NCBI RefSeq assembly: GCF_047495875.1
Contig: NC_092471.1
Span: 15,025,001-15,089,000, forward strand
DNA: 64,000 bases
DNA from: Pithys albifrons albifrons
Lineage: Eukaryota; Chordata; Aves; Passeriformes; Thamnophilidae
Direction of reading: 5' to 3'
Every line of letters starts with the position of its first letter. Position 1 is the first letter of the stretch. Positions 24,723 to 38,262 of this stretch are shown piece after piece. The position numbers and the translations under genes are program-made. The notes under the pieces were generated by a model. That model saw only the letters and a program-made list of their open reading frames with translations, did no database searches and was not told the origin of the DNA.

Positions 24723-27700
24723 GCACCAAATTTGCCTTTCAAGTACCGTGTTTGCACCTTCTGAAATAAAGGATTACTTTGTAGGCGTGTGTAAAGATGG
24801 GAGAAATCTGGTTTCTGACCCAAGCTTAATTTAGGCAGAATATGTGTCTCCAGAAGAGATTACTGCAAGTTTTGGGGAAGAAAACATTGCAAATGTCTCT
24901 GAATATGCTTTTTTATGAAAGGAAACAGGAGCCAAAAATGTGTAGGGAGCCACCTCGCTGGATAAAACAAAACAAACCAAAACTACTGAAAATGCCCAAT
25001 GCAGTATTAGGAAATAGATGTATATATTCTCAGTGTTGTAACTTTTCAAAGAAAACTCAGTAACGTTTTGAAGGTACTAATATTAGTTTAGAACAGAATC
25101 TTGAACTCTGCAAGCAACAAAAATATGCACCATGAATATATGAATATCTGCAGGGCATGCAAGACTTTCTTACTGGAGATTGAGAAGTGTGATGAGACAG
25201 TTTGAAGAATTAGTTTTATTTTTACTTTTGTAACTAGTAACATTATTTCATTTAATGTGTTTAAATGTCAGGACTAAATTACCACTTTCACTTTTTTCTT
25301 TTTTAAAAATAACAGTAATTAGTCTCATATATGTTATAGCAAGTTAGTGTTAGCATTTGAAAATTGAATTTGCTTGAATGGTATCAAATAGAACTGTGTC
25401 TGCAAAATAGACACAAAAAGTTTCTGCACTGTACAGTGCACTATGACATGAGTGTGTGAAAAATTAAAAGAAAAATATAGGTGCCTTTGAAAAGTCATAA
25501 ATACTTTTGCTGTGTCTCAAGTAGTCTGCAGAAGAACCCAGTCTTGTGTCTGCCCACTGTTGCAACCTACTGAAAGGGTCTACTGGTTCATGGGCCTCCT
25601 GTGGTCTTCTCCCTTTGAATCTACTTAGAAATTATGTTTCTTTCAGTGAGAGCCAGACAGATGTCAGCCTTGGCTCTGAAGAGACTGGAGAACAGAGGAA
25701 AGAGAGGATCTTAGTTCATCTCAGCTACCCAGAGTGCTGTTTCCTGCAGAAATTAGTGCTATTGTCTTCCTATGTTAACACTTGTATGTCTCTTTATTTA
25801 TAAAACTAAATCTATATACTGTTTTATTTATACTGTTTATTATGACAGTGATATGGGGAAAATTGTCTCCTGTTTATATCTGTGGAAACTGAGACACAGA
25901 GAACAGTGCAGGTTTTACATGACCAGGACTAAAAATTTATTGCAAATAAGTTAGTGGCTATTCTTCTGCCCCTCAATATATTTATTTCAGTGTTAACTAT
26001 TTAAGCATTCAGGTGATTTTAGGTACTAAATACAATGTCAGCCTTCCTGCTGATGGGTTTGCTGCCTGAAGATAGAAGAGGAATGTCTTGTGCAAGACAA
26101 AAAAAGTAAATTAAAGGAATAATTGTTTACAATTCATGGATCTGAACTTCTTAAATACAGCAACCTACACCACTAATTATGACTAATAGGCAGACCTTCT
26201 AATTCCACATTTTCATGATCACTGCATCCCGTGCATGGTTCTGGCTTGCTTTTACAATGAAGAGCTCCGAGAACTGCAGTTTGTTCCCTTAACACCATGC
26301 TATGTGTTATCCATAGTCCCAGCAGTGTGATATGGGAATGCACAGCCACTCCTGCAGCATTCCTGTCTGTCTGGACCTGCACTAAAATGGGTTACTGCCT
26401 TCAGTGGGCCTGATGATCTTCATGCAGTTTCTGACCCAAAATTATTTACAGGAGCACATCATGGAAAGGGAATGGATAAAAAGGAACAGGCAACCAACAC
26501 GTTATTGTAGGAGGGTCAGTGTGAAGAGCAAGCAGAGAATAAGGAAAGACATGTATTAAATAAAAAAATGAAATTATCTGTCTTGAAATGCACAGATCAG
26601 AGCAGAAAATGAAGGTCATGGGCTAAGTCTACAGAGCCCTTAAAATATTATAAGGAATCTTTAACAGATGCTGGATGAAAGCTGTGCAAAACTGAACAAG
26701 CTCATTCCACAAAGGCATGTTTACACTGCCTTAATACTGCTGCAATGGCTTTCTGGTCTTGCTGGTGCATGGACAGCATTTTTGCTTTTCCCTTTCAAAG
26801 ATATATGCCTCTAAAAGAGAAAGAAGTAAAAAAGAAAAATTATTTTGTAATAAAAACCCTCTGCAAAGCTCATCTTTAAGGTCAGAAAATGGAGCACTTA
26901 CCAGGATGCACCTTTTATTGCAGCACTCACTTTGAGAACAGCTATTGGCACTATAGCTGAGCATGCCAGTGTTCCATTTCTAAGTGCTTATGCTCATGTT
27001 TTTACACACCAATTCCATCTATTAGAAAGATGGTCTGTGTTAGATGGTGACAAATTAACCCTAAATTCCTAAGACAGCTGTATCTCTTCCTCTTACTACT
27101 TGCTTACTACTAGCACACAGATCAATAATTGCAGGGAGGAGAACACACAGAAGTTCTTAGTTTGGGGACTGATATGCACAGTTCTGTGAAGAGGCACTAG
27201 AGGAACTAGCAGGACATTACTGTGGCCACAGTAGTCAGATTTCAGTGGGGTGTTATTAATTAGGATCAGGTAATTATCTACAGAGAACTTGTACTGGCAT
27301 CATGTGTCACACTCATAGAGCATCTCAACTGGAAGTAACCAGTGGGTTTCCACTCAGGAAAGCGCTGTAAGCCTGGATGTCTGTTTGTCCTCAGAAAGTC
27401 CTGATCTTTGCATCTCTTTCTGAACCAGCTGGAGCAGAACTTTGCTGTATCTTTTACCTTATTTTCTTTGAATTACAAATATTTTATTTAAGAGTCACTT
27501 TGGAAGCCTGCATTAAAGAGTTCTCTTTGCAAGGTTGGAAGAATATTGGCTATTTTATATATTTCTGCCTCTCCTGCTGATATTTCATCCTTCCAAAGGA
27601 TTTCCATTCAGCATCAAATATTACAGATTCAGCTTAAAAATGCAGCACAACTACTTACGAGCTCTTAAGCTGCCATCAATTTTCCCTGTCATTTTTCAGG

Positions 27701-28137
27701 GAAATACATGTAATTTGAAGAATTTGAAATCGTTAGCAGTTACAATATGTGATTATTAAGTGACATATCAACCCTTCTCATTTAACTTTGCCTGGTGAGT
27801 TCACAGTGTCAACTGGGAAATCTTGTTTATTTGGAAAAGCCAGAGTAAACAGAACAGTAAACAAGCAGAATGGGGAGGCAGGTCCTTTTATTTGCTGAGT
27901 TGCTCTAGTGCCAGTGAGGTCTATTCCCAGACATTTGCAGTTACTGGACTCAATGCTCTATAAACAGTTCAGAGACTTGCACTGTGAAATTTGGACTTGA
28001 TGTTTATGGCAACAGAGGAACAGAATAAACAGGCAGCACGTGGCATTGGAACAGCTATAAAGAGGAAAGGGGTGGTGAGTGCAACCTGTGGCTGCCAGGT
28101 AGATGTTCCAAATGTGAAAGTATGAATGTGAAGTGTT

Positions 28138-28177
28138 AATAAAAACAAATCAAAACATACAAAAAAAAAAAAAAAAA
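28138..28177 (+). other. AATAAA followed by A17, retrocopy-like 3' end
   Basis: AATAAA at 28138-28143 lies 17 bases before an uninterrupted run of 17 A (28161-28177). This is the layout of a reverse-transcribed mRNA 3' end. No parent gene was recognised upstream, and no flanking target duplication was established. Processed pseudogenes are rare in birds because CR1 does not use poly(A) tails, so chance in AT-rich DNA is a serious alternative. Confidence 0.3.
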
Positions 28178-28627
28178 CACGAAACAAAACCAAGGAGCGT
28201 ATCATCGATATCTGTTCAGTTATGTAGTATCCTTTGAAAGATCTTTTTTCATTTTTCTTTCCTTTATTGGAACACCCATAGCACTTGGTTTCTAGGGCAA
28301 AATGCTAAATTGTTTTGATCTACAGACTGCTAGAAGTGTTTTTCTATCTCCACTGAATTAGAAGCTCCAACATGTGTTTACCATCCCTTTTCCCATGATC
28401 TCCTCTTTGTCTGATGCTCTTCCAGAGCCTTATGTAGGTCCTCCTGCAGATAAACTCTAGGCCTGAGTAACACTGCTCTGGAGGGTATTTTTAATATTTA
28501 GACCTTTGAGTTTAAAGATTATGCAAAAAATTTGAATAGAATTTGAGGTGATGTGTCAGGCCTTTGTCTTTCTACTTGTATTCCAAAGTCTGGACAGATG
28601 CTTCAGTAAATTTGTATTGGCATCTTT

Positions 28628-28686
28628 TGGTTTGTTTGTGTTGTTTTGCTGTTGTTGTTTTGTGAGTGGTTTTGATTTGTTTGGGT
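28628..28686. repeat. T/G-rich low-complexity tract
   Basis: The tract is built of GTTT, GTTGTT and TTTGG units with very little A or C. It is simple sequence of no evident function. Confidence 0.75.
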
Positions 28687-30998
28687 CTTATTTCCTAAAT
28701 ATGTAAGTAAATATTCACAGAAGTATATATCCCTTACCTAACTTACTATTGGCAAAGGTTGCAGGAAAACCAAATTAATCAAGACATATTTGAATTTCTG
28801 AATATGGATTTTCATCTAGTAAACAGCTCTGAGAAACTTTGAAATTGTGCTACTGCTTAATAGAGGACTGATGCATATTTGGGAGAGAACTCATCTTCCA
28901 TTAGGTTTCTTTTAAAAGCCCTGTAAGAGATAGGGTAGATGATGCAAGAATAAGTGTGATCAGAGACTCTTGGTATATAAATAAAGATCTTCTCCAGATT
29001 TTAGTCCCATGTTTGTCCTGTTTTATGGCTAGCAAGGGTAAAGAGCTCTGAAAGGTTTGTTATTATGAGAATTTAAAGAGGTTTTTCAGAAACTAAGTGG
29101 GACTATGTAATATGTTGAGGATCTGAAGGTCAAGGAGGGAGATGGAGAGACAAGGAAGAGTACAGAAAAGAAATGAGTATAGAGCAAACAAGCTAAAAGA
29201 ACAATATCTGGGATGTGATAAAAATGCTCCAGAATGAATTTGGTGACAGACAAAATACCGTAGAGAATGTCTGTAAGAAGGGCAAAGAAAAAGACTGGCA
29301 TTTTTTTTCAGAAGGTTTGGGATGCAGGAACGTCAGTGCCTACATCTGCAGTTTCTAACATCTGAACTCCCCGAAGGTCGGATCACACTGGAATGCTGTG
29401 ACTGGGGCTGAGAGACTCTCTTGAAATCTTCTGATCTATATTCTTATAATTGATCCATAATCTATTCTTCAGTCTCTAAAGAGGTGTCCTGAGTTCCACT
29501 CTGCTCTGAAAGTGCTTAAAAGTTCAGCTATATTTAGAAATGCTTGCAATTGATGCATTTTAAGTACTGATGCTTCAGCTTCAGCTTCAGCTTGGAGAAA
29601 CAGCCTGAAAACAAAATATGCTATAAATATTTCATTAATAGATATAATAGGGTTGTTTGGTTTGGGGGGGTTTATTCTGTAATGAGTTTAATAGTCTATA
29701 TTTTTTAGTCTGTTGTGAAAACTTCTGTTCTTCCACTTGATTTCCTTTACTGTGAGTAGCTCCTATTGATTCAGATGGTATTTGCAACTATGCTTTACTT
29801 GTAAGCATGTGATTGTTCCCATTTGGGGAGGAGGCAAAGTAGGGAAAAGAGGCATATATACTTTAGTGTTGTGCTGGGATTGGGATCCCAACAGTGGGGT
29901 CATAGCATAGATTTCTTGCCTTGGGTTTGCTCGAATGTGTTCTGTGACTTCTAGAAGGAAGTGATTTACATTTAATCTGCAATATAAGTCTCTTTGTACA
30001 TAACATCTGTACATAGCTCATAATAGTCTTTGCTATTGAAGAGAAAATTTACTACCAGGGAAAACTGTTTCTGGATAGGTTTGGATTTTATCTCTGTGTT
30101 TAGGAAAAGGGACTGCAAATATGTTGTTTACAGCTGCAAATGTTTGTTGTGTAAAGCTCATTAACAGAAAATGAAATAAATTACACATCCTCCCTTTTTT
30201 TAAATGAGGGATCAATTTGCATTAAACCTACTCATGCAGTCAATTACAATAAGTTTACATAGGTAAAAGTACAGAGAAAAGTGTATAATACTATAGTGTT
30301 TGTCCCAGTAAATACTTTATCTTAAGTAGTAATTATATAGCTACCAGTCTTAATTCATCCTTCTCCTTTTGGTTGCTTTGACAAGAAATGAGTTCCTATT
30401 TAGCCTTCTTAAATTGGATATAAAATGAGTTTGAAAGCTATTGAGTATCCTGTACCATGTTGTGGAAAATTTAGGGCAGTGATGGGGTGTTGGAATTAGT
30501 GGAGTGCACGTTTGCAATTCTACATGCTGTTGTTCAATGAGAAAACCATCTTGGTTTGCTCCCACTTGATGTTGCTGCTGGCCTCAAACATTAGCTTTGA
30601 ATTGGCTTAATTTTCAATTCAAAAAAAATGTTATTACAGCAATAATAAGTTTAAGGTAAAGTAAGTCTGTGAAAACACATTGCATGGAATATCCTATCGT
30701 GATGGTGCCTGCAGGGGAAGCAGCTTGAACTTCCTGTTGTGGGTGTCTGGGGTCATCAGAACAGGATGAGAAGGAGGACACCTCATTGCTTGTCTGATCT
30801 GCCAGCTCACACTGCTTTCATTCTTTGACATTACTGAATCTCAGTTCCTCCCTACCTCTACAGGGATTTGCCCAAATATGACCCCACTGCATATGTACAA
30901 GAAGGCAGAACTTTCAGAAGTTTTCCTGTTTTCCTGGAGAAATATCTGCCTATTTTAAAAATGATGGTGCTCTGATTGCGTTGCTTTGAAACTTTCAG

Positions 30999-31158
30999 TG
31001 TCCACATCGAGAGGCACCCCAACAGTTTTGTTCCCCTACACAGATGAAATTGCCTCTGAACATGTTCCAGCCATTGCCATCACTAAGACAGAGGAAGAAA
31101 ACATGTATTTCTCTGAAAAGCAGAATTACATTGCATATGAAATGAAGCTGCTGTGCAG
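30999..31158 (+). other. Possible isolated exon (160 bp), unproven
   Basis: CTTTCAG before 30999 could be a splice acceptor and GTAACT after 31158 a splice donor. One frame (codons from 31001) stays open through the whole interval, about 52 codons with balanced residue use; the other two frames hit stops. The exon would start in phase 1 and end in phase 2. I do not recognise the peptide and see no domain. There is no neighbouring exon in the window to join it to. A 57-codon open stretch is not rare by chance, so this is only a candidate. Confidence 0.15.
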
Positions 31159-32738
31159 GTAACTTTAATCTGGTGCTCTCTGGAGTCTGATAGCTTGGCT
31201 TTGCAACAGGTTAATAATATTCAGAATTGGATATAAATTTTATTTATAAAGGACTGTAATTCACATAGCATGATTACTAGCTGAAAATATATTCCCTTTT
31301 CCAGATAGTGAAAAAATCTTATTAACAAGCATGATTTTTTTTAATAGATTACTATATACTGACACACACATATATTTTTGTTACCTGGCTTTAAAAAAAA
31401 AAAAAAGATTTTAAATTACTGTCTTCTAGAGTAGAAAATGAAATCAAGTTATTCAGCAATTGCACATTCCAGCCATCAGCTAGATGGCTGTAAATCATAG
31501 TGAACTGAGCTCTGCAGCCTTTCTCCATTAACAGGTCCATGAATCGTTGTTTAGGTTTCGATACAATTTCAGCCACCACATTGCAGTTGGAATAATGTGA
31601 AAACTAAAAGAATAAAACACATAAAATTGGTCAAAACTCTTCTGATAAAACCTTTTGTGCAAGCAGAGAAAATAGATTTGCTACTTTAATACCTGAAAAA
31701 CAAACAAACAAAAATACAGTATTCTGGTTCAACATATCAGAGCAAAGCAATTTTTCTGATTTAATTGGAAAAACCAAACTGGTTTTAATTTGAAAATATC
31801 ACAATAAATACATCAATTTAAAGAAAACTCAAGATATTTGTACTTACCTGGAAATATTATCCTTTTGTTTGTTTGTTTGTTTCTATAGGTGATTTTAATG
31901 TCAGTTGTTGAAAGCTCTTCTGAAAAAGTGTTCATTCCCTTCCAGCTGATGCTGCTCATTCAAACATGTTGCACTGTGTTTTGGCAAATTCTGTTTGAGA
32001 TGGGCCTCTTGTATGGCTGGTTCCATGTCTTCTTGCTTTGCTTTTCTGGGAGGAACATTTAAATCTCCTTACTTAAGTATTATGCTGCTTGACTTTTAGC
32101 ACCTTGAACTGCAGTGTGCAGAAGGGACCAAGCTCAGCTCTGCCCACACAGTGAAAGGCAGCGCTGACCTTTAGGGAGAGCTGATTCTGTGGCCAAACAA
32201 CCCTTTTGCCACTGTCTGGCAGCAGTTCATTGGGCTGTATCACCACTGCCCACAGCTACGTGAGACAAATATTCCAACTCTCCACATTTGGAGACAAAGC
32301 TAAACTTGAATGTTTTAGGCAAAGATACTTCAGAAAGTGGCAAAAGGTGTAACAGTGAGGTGTTTATGGACCTGTGTCTATGCAGGGCTCCTTTTTTTGC
32401 AGAACATTTAGAGCTCTGGGTCTAAATGAAGAAACATGTAATTCATTCTTTTCTGAGATCTTGTTTTGATCTCAGAAGGTGTCAGAACAAAGAACTTTGT
32501 GGTTCAGCATCCTGTCCCTGGCAAAGGCTTTCAGGAGATGCCTTGGGAAGAGTGTCAGAACAGAACCTGCATATGTTGTCTCCTAATAGTTCTCATTTGC
32601 AGCGATTTTGTGTTAACAAAATTCCTGAGCCTGGTGTGGTATCTGTTCATCACCCACCAGTGAACCGCCTACAAAGAAGAGGAACAGCTGCTGTTTGTTG
32701 TGTACTTCAATATTTGCTGGCTTTGCTTATACCCTGTG

Positions 32739-32850
32739 GCTCTGGGGGAAGGAGAGAATGATCAATCCCACTTCCCCTTCTTCCATGTTCATTGTGGATT
32801 TAAAAGACTTCTGTCACATCCCCTCCAGTCATCTCTTCACAGAGTTTGTC
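32739..32850 (-). mobile_element. Ancient CR1-like fragment, minus strand
   Basis: The stretch around GATTTAAAAGACTTCTGTCA and CATCCCCTCCAGTCATCTCT resembles, on the reverse strand, the 3' region of old CR1 lineages shared by birds, crocodilians and turtles. There is no recognisable tail, and divergence is high. The call rests on recall of a short match, and the boundaries are rough. If right, it is the oldest mobile element in the window. Confidence 0.45.
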
Positions 32851-34806
32851 ATTGCGTAGTTGCAGTTACATCAGAAAGGCTGTGGTGAATTTGTGGTGGA
32901 TAAATGCAGTGCATTTACAATCATGGAATAAAATCAAATTACATTCATTCTGGAAAAGGGCAGTATGCATTGGGACGACAGTTGCTTGTCTTCAAGAATG
33001 AAACACTCTAGTTCTAGATGTAAAATTGTTCAAATACGCATTAAAATTACAGATGTGGCAGCTCAACAGTAGTCTTAGTGTTCTGCTAGATGTGGGTATT
33101 TTATCCAAATGGAGTCATGTTAAGCTATGTCAGGAAAGCAGTTGGAGTTGCTTATATTCATAGGGAAAAAAAATATCAAGTAATCTGTGCTTGTTTAAAT
33201 CGTTTCTAGGATTTTCTTTGTGCCGTCTTTGCTGCAGAGTGCAGGAAAATCATGTCTGCTCTGTTGCTGCTATATTGAAATAACTTCTTCATCTCTTAGG
33301 TCTGTTCATCATGTTTGATGGCTTTTCTCAAAGCTCCTCTCTCACGCTATTTTTATTATGACAGAATCTCAAATTTCATTAAAACAAAACCAAAACCCTA
33401 CAGCCTTCTTGATGGCAGAGGGAAGCTGTAAGTATGCCCAGTGTGCTTCAGAAGGTTTAAATATAAAAGTCCAGTTAGAGCAAATATCATGACCTCATGA
33501 GTTCCGGCCTAACAATTTTTTGAACAGTTGGTAATTTTTCAGTTACAAGTCCTGTATAAACTTAAGATACTGCTTTGAATACTGGCATATAAGGATCTTG
33601 CAATTTCACAGCTGGAAACTTGAGTAGACTCTAAATGGAACACTTTACAATTAAATCATCCTTCAAGCATCCTTCTTCAGCTTGCAGCCTTAGATCTTCA
33701 CTGTGAAGCAAAATCTTGCATTCTTCTTGAAAGAGAAATAAGGATGGGGGAGGAGAGAAAAATTAAGATTCAGCTGTGGAAAGGAATTCAGATAAGTAAA
33801 TGGATGGCTTCTTTCTCTTTCCTAATCTTAGTACAAATGCTGTTTAATAAGATACCAACAACATTCAATTAGCATTGATTTATGCAAGATGCTACAAACA
33901 TGTTTATGTGAGGTCACACTCATTTAAAATATTAGAGGTGTAATTGCAGACGGGTGCTACAAAATGCAAGTGGTACAATACAGTTATCTCACAAACATTT
34001 AGAAAAACATCAAGAAAATATCCCCATCTGCTGTATGATCAGACTAATTTTACTTTACAGCAGCCTTCCTATTAGAACAATCACTTTAGATAAGAAAGGG
34101 GCACGTTCATATCCGCCGCTGGCTTTGATTTGCAGCACACGCACCCTGTAGTCTTTGAGAAACAGTAAATGAGTTACAAGTAAACACTGCCCTGCTCTTT
34201 GAGGGATTTGCACTTGAACTATTTATTTGTTTCATGGATTTTTAGTGAGGCTCATTGATCCAGCAGCAGAAACTGAATAGGAAAACCAGTACCCAGCAGG
34301 TTTGAAATTTGTGACATTTAATGTGTAGTTGATTTGATAAGAAGACTGGATAGGAATTCCAGTCTCAAGGAATAATGTGATTTATTGAAGCATAGAAAGA
34401 AATACTGGGTTCTGTGAATCATTTAATACATTTACTCCATATGGATGTAACTTTAGTAACTTGAATGCAGTGGCATTTACATTTTATACACAAATAAGGT
34501 GAAGAACACCTCACGTATCTCTTACAGCACTAACAAAATCTATTCTGAGACTTCTCCACAAGACCAGTTGCGGCAACAATTCAAATTCCAGAAGCATTTA
34601 AGGCTTTGCAGAGGTTTAGTGGAGACAAATTAAAGATGTTTCCAATTCATGTCCATATTGAATTCATGAAGGAACTGTATTCCCGTGTCTGTAATTAATA
34701 CACTGTGGTGTTTTGTCTGAGATGAATACCTTTGATATTGACCAATTTAACACATTACTTCCTCTGCAGTTGATTCTTATGGCAAGTTCTCCTCTAATTA
34801 TATATT

Positions 34807-34860
34807 AAAAAAAAAAGAAAAGAAAAGAAAAAAAAAAGAAAGTAAGAAGAAGTAAAAAAA
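34807..34860 (+). repeat. Purine (A/G) simple repeat
   Basis: A long A-rich tract with GAAAA and AAGAAG units and a single T interruption per unit near its end, about 54 bases. It is typical low-complexity DNA. It lies next to an AT-rich block with possible regulatory content. Confidence 0.85.
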
Positions 34861-37800
34861 CCAAAAGGACAGCTGCTACATGCACAGTAAACTGTTTGCT
34901 TGTGACCTGTTCTACATGCCGCATAAAAACCTTCCTCTTTCTCTCTGCTAAAGTTCTTGTGCATTACTTGGTCATGGGCTGAATCAATTATTTATAAGGA
35001 AGGAGACTATAACCTTTTTCTTTTGGCCTCTGTATCTCCAGAGTATTAGATCTATTCACTGAAAGTCATCTCATTTCCTGAATCCCTCTTTTTGGAAATC
35101 AAAAGTCTGGAAAAAACCTGCACACCCTCTCCATCTTGAAGCTCATCTCATATTTGCTCCTTTTCTGTGTATTCTTTCCTCTTCTAATTTTACTCTTTTT
35201 TTACCTTGTATTCAAGGGACTTTGAACTCCAGTGAGGGATTCTCATGTGTCTTGTTAAGTACAGATCATGTCCATATATGAAAATATGAGCAAAGAGGCT
35301 TATCAGTTGTGTTGCAGTGGGTAGCTAAATGTATATTATTCAGTCTGGGCACCTGTATTACTTCTGAGTAGGAATTTAAGCCAAATGGCTTAAATCCCAC
35401 TTGACAGTAATTTAACAAAAAACCCCTCACCTTAAACACAGACTTGTTTGGGAGAGAGTGCAAAAAAGGGTGAAAAAAAAGCATGGACTTCCTGGAATTT
35501 TCTCTACATAGTCCAATTTCACAAACTCAAAAACTGCTTATGGGAAGTTCCATTGGGAAAGTTTCTTCATACAAAGATGGAATTCTAATGTCAAGAGAGA
35601 TTCACCACATGTGGCCTCTGACTGTAATAACAGACAGCTTTGCTCCTACACTGGCCAAAACTAGAAACATAGAAAATCAGGACAAGCTTCCTAAGTGACA
35701 GGTCTTTAACTCACACAAGTCAGAGACACATTGAGGGGGATGATAGGCCTGTGAACACCACTGTAAAGACCAAATTATTATACTAGATGTACCTGGAGTG
35801 TGTAGCAATGCTGTTTTCACAGTGCATGTCTTGTTGAACAGGGCGTCCCTTCACTGAACCTGTTTGAGATCAGAACTACATGGACATATGTGCTTTTTAC
35901 CCCAGTTTCATAGGTGGAAACACAAAAGCCTTCAGCCTCCACTACAGAATGCCTTATGCAAGGTTAAAAGTCCCCTAAGTTTCAGAAGTCAGTTGTTTGT
36001 TAGTAAAACCAAATGGCAAGGAAATTGCCCAGCAGCTAATGAGGTGTGTTATTCACAGGACTCTGTTCTAATGGGAGGATGGAGGGATGGCTATTCTTGC
36101 TGTACCTGTGTCACCTGTGCAAAACAAGTTCATGAATAAATGTCATTGTTAGTAGGTTTATAAATCACCCCTTCAAAAATTAATCTCCTGCTCTTTGTCT
36201 TAAATATCCTTTTCTTCATTATCAGTGGTGGCCCTACAGTGGCTTCAGACAATTTAGTGTTCCCCTCTTGAAAAGTCCTGTTAGAAAGTTACAAATGCTA
36301 GCACCCAAAATTACAAACCTATAGCTCTGGGGGAAATGTCTTGTATCTTGTTTGTGCTGATAGAGCAAGAAATAAAAGGAGAAATGATTATAAGCCATCT
36401 GCTTCTTTATCAACTTTCTCTGCATATTCTGCACAGATATCTGTACTTGAGCATGTTTATTCCAGTCTGGCAAATCACAGATACCCCGTTTATATTAGTT
36501 TCTCTAAATAGTAGAAGCAGATGTCTGAAGCAGAAAGTAAAATATGAATTTGTAATTATTTTAAGTCTCCAGTATTCATCACTGTGAAGTGTCCTGACCA
36601 GCAGAACAGATAGAGTAGGGAAGAAATATTCTGAATGTTCATTGTCTTCTTTTTATTTCCCTTCCTCCAGCTGTGATATTTGATACCAGCTGCTATGCAC
36701 ACAGCATCTCCCTTTGTCAGTGATCTGGGGTTTATGTCTACAATTTCAAAGGAAAAGTGTGAAAAAATGTGTGATTGTTATTTGAAGAAGCATAGTTTGA
36801 AATAAATATTATACTTTTCACAGCACCGAGGGAAGGTTTTGTTCACAGAGTGCCCAAGTATCTGTTTGCAAGTAATCCCAATTTGATCTTTTTCTGCCTG
36901 GAGTGCAAAATGAGAGATGAGGTCAATCACCCCATCAGTGATCCTTTGCTGGGGAAGCTCAGCATCACCAATTTCAAGTGTAAATAAGAAGTACTTTAGG
37001 TACTTTGAAAACATACAGTGTAATGAGGAAAGGCCAAAATAGGTAGTTTTTATTCTCATATTTTTATTGAATAGAAACCTGCCTTATTTTCAATTCTATG
37101 TAGAACAGTTCTTGACTTCCATGGATCTTGTCAAGCACTGATGTGTTTGTATAGAAATACATCCAGCAAAGAGGAGGATTGCAGACCTAAAAGTAATGGA
37201 CAAGAAGGGGTAGAGGAAGAGGGGGAAACCTATGTTGGATGGGCATTTTGGGTCCATATCTATACATGGAAATTTATCTCATATTTCTTCTCAGTTATGA
37301 TGCTTATCTTGAAGCCATCTCATTTGCTGTTGATGGAGGACATCCAAAATAAGAACGATGATTTTAGAAGGGGAGGGTATAAGAAGGTCTACTGAATCAA
37401 AGTGGGAAAGTAACACAGGTAAAAATAAACCAGCTGGGGCTGAAATTGATACATGAATAGCTGTTTCTCTAATCTTTTGAAGGCTGCCACTGATTAGGAG
37501 TCCCTAATATACCCTAAGATTAAATAATTCTCTATTTGACTCATCTTGCTTTGCCGAGTGTCATGTCAGATGTTTCAGTCATCGGACAGCTCGTTTTCTT
37601 TTCTTATATAAAATTAAGCCGGGAGTTATGACCTTTTCATTTAAACTTTGTATTTAATTTGGTGGCTTATTGTGAGCTGGCAAAAGCACAGAAATAATTT
37701 CCCAACATCTTCATCACACTTGGGGACCTTCTTTCATAGCAAAATAACTTCAAATCTCCCTGAAGTTCAAAGAAGACCATTTCTTTAAAACATTTAATAT

Positions 37801-38262
37801 GGGTCTTAGATATTTACTTTTTGTCAATTCAACATTACTTCCATTTGTATTCTAAAAATAAGCTCCAGGGCATAAGAGAGCATAATATTCCTCAACTCAG
37901 CAATCCATCATTGTTTGTTGCTTCTCTGTCCTGCATTGTTTTACCTGCATGCTCTTCAGCATGGTCAGTGTGTGAGCATCTTTATCTATGGCAATTCATG
38001 CTGACATTTATGTTTCGAGCTGCAATTTTTTTTAGTACATCTTTAAAGAGTTTCAGATGAGACTTTGAACTCAAATAAAATGAAACAGTTTCCTCAGCAT
38101 ATATTTGCTTATAAATTTACAAATTAATGTGCAGAAAATGAAACATTCACATTAAAGCTTGCCAACTAACAGCCTGTATCAATTAAAGTTATAAAATGAA
38201 CAAATAATTTGCCATTTGCCAATCTCACTAAATGCATTAATTTTTTTTCCTCACCTGGTTTT

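Larger units (their letters stand above)
24723..32738. other. Gene-free stretch with weak candidates
   Basis: About 8 kb with no firm gene. Weak candidates are the AATAAA plus A17 arrangement (28138-28177), the possible exon (30999-31158), and (CAAA)n with (GTTT)n in opposite orientation (31700-31714 and 31867-31882). Simple tracts are T/G-rich DNA at 28628-28686, a CTTCAG-type hexamer at 29572-29593, and a G7 run near 29664. Open frames are below about 90 codons. Confidence 0.55.

Noticed and set aside
32426..32761. 111-codon plus-strand open frame
   Set aside because: It has no domain or splice signals, overlaps other frames on the same strand, and its end enters the presumed ancient CR1 piece.
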